Shown here: positions 32,801-41,800 of the stretch, in pieces
Position numbering within the stretch: position 1 is the first letter of the stretch
How the letters are laid out: the number at the start of each line of letters is the position of its first letter
Source of the DNA: Cristatella mucedo
Lineage: Eukaryota; Bryozoa; Phylactolaemata; Cristatellidae
Direction: 5' to 3'
DNA length: 64,000 bases
Assembly (NCBI GenBank): GCA_009760855.2
Contig: WPIO01000013.1
Coordinates: 5,604,001 to 5,668,000 of the forward strand
Translations under genes and position numbers: made by a program
Notes under the pieces: generated by a model
The model's input: the letters and a program-made list of their open reading frames with translations, nothing else
The model's database searches: none
What the model was told of the DNA's origin: nothing

Positions 32801-35800
32801 GCAGAGACTCCCGAAATGCAGTCAGCCGTCCGAAACCAGTATTAGCTTCTGACGCATCGATCATGACGGCCACCTTGCTTCCTTTTACGAGTCCAAAAGT
32901 TCGTCGACTACCGTGCAGGAGCCACTTGATGCGATTGGTGTAATTCTGGATGATGCTAAATGAGCCAATACAAAAACAACCGATGGTGCCTAAGTCAGGC
33001 AAGGCACAAGACAAACTAAAAGTGAATGTTATGCTAAAGCCACACTCATCTATTTCAAGCCAGTGCCAAGGGCAGTTGTAGCATTGTTTGAGCTGCTTGG
33101 ACCCTTGCTCGTGCAACTGGTCTAGGCCTTGAATCCGACTAATGAGTCAGCCTGCCTTAGCGAGTGACTCCTTGTCAAAAACAGTGCACACTGCAGTGTA
33201 AGTATTCGATCCATACTCGGAGTAAATAAAGCAGCAAAGATTACAAACTGATAATGATATGCAGCAGCGTTTTTTCAACAGACACAGGAGATGCAGCGAG
33301 TCACCAGCAGGACAAGGCAGTAAAGGCATTAGGATGACCATAAAATCACACTCTAGAGATGTGAGAACTGGACTTGGGCATGGAAAAACTGTGAAGAATA
33401 AATAAGCCGATAGAAATTAGAGGTGATCCGTGGCCCGATTTAGAGCTTGAGCATTTTTATAATTAACAGTAACGAATAATGATTTGATAGATTTTCAAAG
33501 AGCTGTCGTTCTGTACTGACAACAAACTTCGGAGCAGGGAGTCTCGATTTATCTCCCAACATCTTCAGGCAGCTAACACCGTAGTCCGTCTGATGGACTC
33601 CAATGATTGAAACACTCGATCTACAGGAAGAAAGATTTCAATAAGATTAGCAGGCCTGACCATCGTGACTTAAAGAGACCACGAGAAAAGTCTTGGGTAA
33701 ACTCACTGCCTTAGATAAAGAGAGGATATATAGCACACAGTGACTTACTAAATGAACAACAAGATTCGGCATCAGGATAGCACTTACAGGTTAAGATTAT
33801 ATTCGAATTCATTAATGACAGCAGCATCGAACTGCAGGTGCTGTCGAACCTTTCCTGTTGTTGTGTCAGCAACAGGCCTATAAAGGAAGAAACTTAGTTT
33901 CAATGACGATAAATTATTCATTGTTCGCACAACAGCCGCATTGTCATTGAGGATGTCATCAATCAGTTACGTATACAAGAAAGTGGACACCGTTTTAAGT
34001 AGTGCAACTCAAATGCCTATCTGTCTTAAAGTCTGCAAGAAAAATCCTTAGGGCCCATTCCCGTGTCTTACAGATTACAAAGGTAAAAACTAAACCAGCT
34101 TTCTAAAAAATCACTAACAAAGTGTACGATCATCGGTGACAACAACAATGATGCTTGTTCACATTACAGTGAACAGGCTACGTGATTACATAGTTATAGC
34201 CACGGCTTCTCGTCCTCGACAGCAACACACCAATCCAACGACAAAGCTTTCGGTCACAAACGGAGAGTCACAAGAACGTTATCTTCAATTTCAAACCTTC
34301 AATATTTTTAGAGCTCTTTCTCCGAATAAATTTTCAATTAAAAATTAGAGTACGTCAAAGTGGTTATGCAGCCATGACAGTTGATCTGTGGTAAATAGTG
34401 CAAGATTACACCTTGTGGAGCCCTGGGCATAAAAACTTAGGGAATCACTAATAAATTATCTCCGAATACATTTTTAATTTCACCAACCAAGAATTTTAAA
34501 AAACCTATTTTAATAATTTAAGTAAGAAGACAGTTTAAGAAAGCTTGGTTGCTATTATCTTTCAAGATCAGATTAATAATATTTTGATCCATTGTCCGCC
34601 CTCTAAAAGGCATGAGGTACATAGGCCAGTGCCAGGTTACCTCTTTGGTGATTTGGAACTGATTGCAACCTTATGTGGAGTGCCTAGGATCAGATAATAG
34701 GGTCTCTTAGGGAGCTACACAAATGTCATACTCCCAATCATTATTAATTGCATTATAAGCTTTGAAATGTACTAAATCTGTTTACGCTGGAAATTTAAAA
34801 AAAAATGCAGAATAAAACATTGTATGAAAAAAGATGCTATAAAAGACCCCGGGAAAGAAAGAAAAGAGCCACACACGAACATAATGCACAGAGAGTGAAG
34901 AGCATTATAACCTTTTGAGGCAGTATGATGCGATGGAAGCACATTATTTGAGCCGTGCACATTACAAGCACTGAGTCTTCACACACAATTCAATGCCTTG
35001 AGCATTCATACCATCTGCAAATCAGAATTCACAGAAGGCACAGTGCATAGCCCAGGCATAGACACTGGGTGCCCTGCAGTGTTCTAAGCTAAAGCGCGGG
35101 GCAGCAAGTGCAGGATAAAACAGATCCTTGCATGACACGCTCACAACCGGCTCTGCAAGCACACTTCCTGATGAATCGGCACGAAATCTAGGTGTCATGT
35201 TCCAAAGTGACCTATCATTAGACGACCACATTAGCTCCACAGTCAAGCCTGCCTACTTTCAGCTACATAACGTTGCTAAAATTCGGGCTTGTTTAGACAG
35301 GGATACCATATCTAAATTGGTCCATGCATTCGTGACATCCCGTCTTGACTTCTGTAACTCACTGCTTGCTGGTCTACCGCCCTGTGCACTCAGGTGCTTA
35401 TAGCTAGTGCAAAACTCTGCAGCTAGGCCTGTCTGTCGCAAGTGTAGCAGTTGCCACATCTCACCACTTCTCACCGACTTGCACTGGCTCCCAGTCAAGC
35501 AACACATCGACTTCAAGGTTTTGTCACTCACTTTTAGCTTCCTTCATTATTTGGCTCCAGATTACATATCAGATCTACTCTGCCACCAAACTAAGCATCG
35601 TGCCACCCGCTTTTCGGAATCTAACCGTTTACCTATACCTCATACAAATCTCAAATCCTTTGGAGACCACGGTTTCAGTTCGTATGCTCCCAAAGCCTGG
35701 AACTTACTCCCGACCAGCGTCACGACATCTCCTGACTTATCCACATTTAAAAAGAAACTAAAAACGCATCTATTTATCATAGCATTTAGTGGGTCCCTCT

Positions 35801-38800
35801 GATTCATCCTTTATGTGCCTATGTATGCTGACACTGCATGTTGCCACTAACCATACTTGCATGCTGACCCTGTGCATGTCACCCCTAACCCTGTTATTCT
35901 TGTTATTAATTGAGCATGCTATCACTACCCATTCGATCGTGCTTCCTTTGCAGCAAATTTAAAGTGACTAGAAAGTGATTGAGTTATCTGAGGGTGTTAT
36001 ATCAAATGTATTATTATTATTATTACACGTCCGATATCAGTAGTAGAAAGTCCACAGAGCATCAAACTTGCATTTCTCAAAAAACAATCAACAGATGCAC
36101 GGATGCAAACAGGAATGCTGCTGTCATAGAAGAAGCCCACTGTAAGTGCACCCCACGTACTTTCCAATTTTACCCTTATCCACGAGATCCTTGAGAGTCA
36201 GCTTGCTGCTTTTCACGTCGTGTGTCTTGAGCCACTCTTCGCTGTCCTGCTCATCAGCTTGTCCAGCCAGCTTATCTTTATCCTTCTGCATAACAGAAGG
36301 CTGCCATTTTTCCACAGCAGCAAAGATGTGCCCAGGATTAAGCAAAGAAGGGACCCCGGCTGAGACCTGACCCGGAACGATCAAATAACAAAGAAAGAAG
36401 GCCTAAATGGGAGCGCTGCCTTCAAGGCTAGTGCAAGGGGGTGCCAGCAGCTGCAGACCAGAGTCTGCCTGCCACCCCTTCGGTACACCTACAAACGGTA
36501 CGTGGAAAAATAGACACGAGCAAGTCGCTGGTATTCATTCGCTTCTCTCCACCCAATCACGCAGGAGTATATTCACAGATAGACGCATGCCATCCATTCA
36601 GTTGGAATTCATTCATTGGAATGAAACTGGTGCAGGCGAATTGGGACTGACCGAAGGAACGCTTGCCTTTATTGCTAGAACACCGAGATCAGTAAGTTAC
36701 CTGCTTCTTTTTTATACAAAAAAATGTCACCACAATCTAGTCCACATGGTAGTAAGGTGGTCATACAGAGATGAGAAAGGACGCAGCTAGATCCATATGG
36801 AAATCGGGCCAATCACATATGCAGGTCTTTTTAAGTTCGCCTGCAGCTCCACCCTCGTCTCTCTTCTAGACCATAGCCACCTCCAAAAAGAAACCTCGAG
36901 GCATGTCTTCCAAGGAGCTACAGGGACAGGCGTCTCACTGCAGTGAGCTCATTCAGACATAGCAGTCATGGCAACACTGCAGAAACATGGTGAACGAATG
37001 ATGCATATAATATAAAATAAATAAATCCTAGCTGATTAAACAGCCTCTTTTTGTATAGCGCCAGTAGAGCCTTTACGGCTATCACCACCGCTTGCAGTAG
37101 CGATAAAGAATCGCCCACAGCAGGAATCGAACCCACGACCTCGCGACTGAGGTCATGAAAGCAACCACCTTACCTAGTGTGCCATCACGGCTCACCAAGG
37201 CATACATGTACAGAGTAAATACAATGACTGTAACGAATAGCTTATTTTCACTATTCGACTGGATACAAATAGTATACAGAATAGGTCTACCGACAACATT
37301 CAAAATTTAGGATATAAGTACAAGTTGCAATTCAGTAAATGTAACACGTAAAGTATTGCTGAATACTTGGTATGTGACACCATCCTTACACGTATACACA
37401 TACATTATGTTAATGGAAGAGTTATTTCAGTGCACTCCCTGTAGCAGCCGTATGTGCAGAAACGGGTATCAAGTGACCTATAGACTACTCGTATGTGGTC
37501 CTACTGCTACTCATCTGCCAAATGACTATTTAGCTCACTACCCAGCCCCGAAGTGAATACAAAAAGGAATGTTTGGTACAGCCCTAGTAGATGCATGCAC
37601 TTAACAATAACAATGATCGGTCCTTTGTTTAGCACCCTACGAGAACCTAATACTTATCCAAGGGTTTTCCAACTCAGCACAAGAGAATCAATATTCAAGG
37701 GTAAGTGAGATGCACGGTATCAAGCATGGAAAAGCCAACAAGTATCATGCTTAAGCCAGCATACTAAAGCAAACGTCAATACACTCATAGATACTGGTTA
37801 GTAAGACCGTCGGCTAATAACATGCACTGAATCATGTGCAGGTAAGCAAGCAAAGCATTTGAGCGCAAAAAAACAGGTAAATTCCCCAGGGCAAAGAAAA
37901 AGCTGACAGGAACAGATCCTTCTTAGCTGATACTTTAAAGGTCATTCCAGGTGATTACCGCAGCCAGAAGCTAGTTCCAGACTTTTGATAAATATGTGCT
38001 GAAGGCTCGATCACCAAAATATTTCAATGTTGTGAGAGTGACAGTAGGATGGTGAGCCGTGATGGCACACTAGGTAAGGCGGTTGCTTCCATGACCTCGG
38101 TCCTGAGGTCGTGGATTCGATTCCTGCGGTGGACGATCCTTTATCGCCACTGCAAGCGGTGGTGATAGCCATCAAGGCTCTTCTGTCGCTATACAAAAAA
38201 GAGTCTGTTTAAGCAGCTAGGATTATATTATTATTATGACCAGATGCTGGCGAGCGGGTGGTGCGAGAGCATCCTGGAGGAGCAAAGAGGTCGGATAGGT
38301 CAAGGCTGGTGCAAGCGAGTGACCTGATCAGGGAGTCAGATGGAGGATCTTGAAATCAATTCAATGCTTGAAAAGAAGATGGTGAAGCTCAGACAAAAGC
38401 GGTTTAATACGAAAGCCACACAATGACGACAGACCAGCCAAGTAGCTGAGTTTTGCATCAAATGCATACGATTAAGGGCACTGGCCAGGAGTTCTGAATC
38501 TGAATAAAGGGAATTGCAGTATCTAGACAGTATGTCACAAATCAGTGAAGTAGTTTGGCTGTCGTACTCTTGTCTAAGCAGACCCTAATTTTGGCAAGGT
38601 TCCTTGCCTGAAAGAAGGCCGGTTTGACAGTGTATATATATATAATTCATTTGCATAGCATGCCAAGAGAACTTAATCTCTATTAAGGCACTTCACGTAT
38701 GCCTCGGGGCTCGAGCCCACGACCTCAGTCAGACCTTGGTCGGGGCGAGCACCTTAACCGCTTGACCAAACCAGCTCGGCACAGTGGAGAAAATGTGCCC

Positions 38801-41800
38801 ATCTAATGACAAGTGGTTTTGGAATAGTATGCCCAGATTACCAGCAGACGTCACTGAAATTATGCTAGATAAACCAATCTTGATGGCGAGGACTTCCAAC
38901 TTAAGGGTGACATTAGGATTGCCCATAACGAATAAGTTGATTCCACCCTCGTTAAGATTACGAAGTATGTGGCCATCAAGTACAAATGTCGTCGATGCAG
39001 GCTGCATGCAATAGAATTAAGTGAGAGCCCAATGATAAGCAAGGCTTAGAAGGCTTAGAAGGATCGAAGGATAAGTAGGGCGTAGGTGTCATTGGTGTAC
39101 AAATGAAAGACAAGATTGTGTTTGGCAAAGACATCGGCCAGAGGAAGAGTACATATAATGAAAAGAAGGGGCCTACGACCGAATCCTGGGGACCGAGCCC
39201 ATACTTCAAGTGCTTCTAAGGTACCGACAGCCTTTTACATTTGTGCTCTTGTCTCACTAAGGTACAACCTAATGCTATTTAGCCCTGTGCTAGCTGTGAT
39301 AGCTAGGTGCATGGAGGGGCGCTCAAGAGGGATCTGTTGGTCAATTTTGTCAAATTCTGCTGCTTGATCCGAGAGTATCAGTAGAGAGGCCCTACCCTGA
39401 TGAGTATTGTTCAGAAGATCATTGTAAGATCGAAGCAGAGTATTGTGAGTACTCTTGATGCACCGATGGGGTATGTTTATAAGAAAGAAAAGAAATATTG
39501 GCTGATTTAACAGCCTCCTTTGTATAGCAGCAGGAGAGCCTTAACAGCTAAAAATACCGCATGCAATTGGCAACAAAAGAATCACCTACTGCAGGATTCG
39601 AACCCACGAACTCAGTCTTGAAGAGCGAGCACCTTACCTCCTGGGCTATCATGGCCCAGTGGTAATGTATAAGGTGCTGTACCTCTCAAACAGCTGAGTT
39701 CAAGTCCCAAAAAAGTGGATAGGCTGAGAACTATGTCAGGACAGGCTAAGAACTACTTTAACTATCGCTGAGAACCATTTGTGCAGCAACCGAGATTGTT
39801 CACCTGCATTACCCTACACTTAATTGCATACGGCAAGTTACGCTGTCCATAAACATACATACAGGGTTGGTGACAACATGACTGCATAGCAGTATGCACC
39901 AATACATCACCATCCTACTTGATCATCAATTAGCACTTCCAAGGTATTCACTGACAACCGTCTACAAGTGCATCACGGCTGACCAAAACAATGGCAATTG
40001 CATCGCTATCGATCAGGAAGTACCCAAATGCAGGCAAACAACAGTGCAATCGGGCTGTGGGAATCCACACAGCATTGCCAATAACCCCCCTCGACCGGTG
40101 TGATTAGAGCCTAGACGTCGAAATCGATGAGTTAGTCGGTGTCAACTCTGCTTTCAGAGGCCATATACTCAACTTCTCCTGATGATGGATGACACGGGGT
40201 GTTCCTCTTTCCTTCACTATCACTAAGCTATTCCTTTAGGGTGTCTGACGGCTCTGCTACAAGCATTTATCATGTAACGGGTCTGTGAGCAATCGATGAC
40301 AGCGTTCGGTGACAGCGTGTCGATCGATGACAGCAGCTCTCGAACCTGGCTTACCGCTCAGAAACAAGAAGTGCATGCGTGGCATCTAGGCTATCCACTC
40401 CTTGGCCAGTGACACAGTTTGCAGGGCACCTCAGCAAAGTACTCACCCACATGGTATAGGTCTGATTGATATGCGTGACTGTGAGGTCACTAGGCGGTAG
40501 GGAGCTCGTGACCTTGACATCCCTCCAGGCTGGGCGCTGCGTGAGGTTGGGCGCATCGACTTTTCTCTGGCTTTGCTCTGCGAGGAGTCGAGCAGCACGA
40601 GCCAAGAACCTGCAGTGTCACGATCGAAAGAGAGCCATTGCAGCCGCACAGCATCGAGCAAGCAGCCACCCCATGCACACACCGACTGGTGCACTGCTCG
40701 ATGGCATCTATATAGACACTGTCAGGGGATGTTCCCGTGACCATCTTTAATTGATAGATTCTGCATTTGGTGACACAATTGTTGAGCGTTTGCCTGATCA
40801 GCAAGCTGAGAGCAATTTCATAGCAGCTGTCAAAACATGCACGACAGTTTCCTGCCTGAATATGCAAAAAATTAGAACCAGGCCATGCGTGTAAAAAAAA
40901 GTAAGGAAGCAACTGAAAAAACAGCAAGAAACCTAAAGTAGAATGGGCAAAAAAGGCTGGATACAAGGAATACAAGAGAAAAAATAAAAATGACAAAACA
41001 AATGGGAAGAAAGAGCAAGCAGATCAAGAAGGAATACACAAATAAAAAACATAAAAAATAATAAAACTATCTGATTCAAGACCCTCTTTTGTATAGCGAC
41101 AGAGGAGCCTTTATACGGCTATCACCACTACTTGCAGCAGCAATAAAAGATCGCCCAACTCAGGATTCGATCCCACGACCTCGGGACCGAGGTCGTGAAA
41201 AGCAACCGCCTTACCTGGTGTGCCATCACTGCTCATCAAACGGTACACATAAGACAAAAAATTCAATGGAATATGTGTAGTGTCAAGGGCTAGGGCTTAG
41301 TTAAGAGGTTGGGTTTAAGGGTTTTTGGGTTTAAGAGGTTAGTTAAGAGGTTAGGCTAAGAGGTTAGCATTTCAGTTTTAAAAGTTGCTTAGCCATCATG
41401 CAGCATGGCACTCAAACTGAGCCGTTAGGGGCAATATTAATAATTAATACTTCTACTACCACGATATCCTGAGAACAGTAGAAATCTGCACTCTAGAATG
41501 CAACACCTATTGAGTTTGAGAAGAAAAGCCATGGGTAAATGCACTGCATAATTCGAGTTTTCTTATCGTGACATGTATGCATGGGTATACATTAGAGACA
41601 GCATCATAACAGCCCCTGTGAAAAAATTACATGCCTACTCAAGCAGCCATCAATTGACTGCTCATTATTTGAATAAATGCTTGTCTACCATAAGCATTTA
41701 CCAACAGTTCGTTACTGGATCACTAGTATTTCTTTGCCCTTCAAAATGACGTGTACTTCCTATAGGCCTCCTCTCAGCATTATATCAAGTTCTCCCACCC

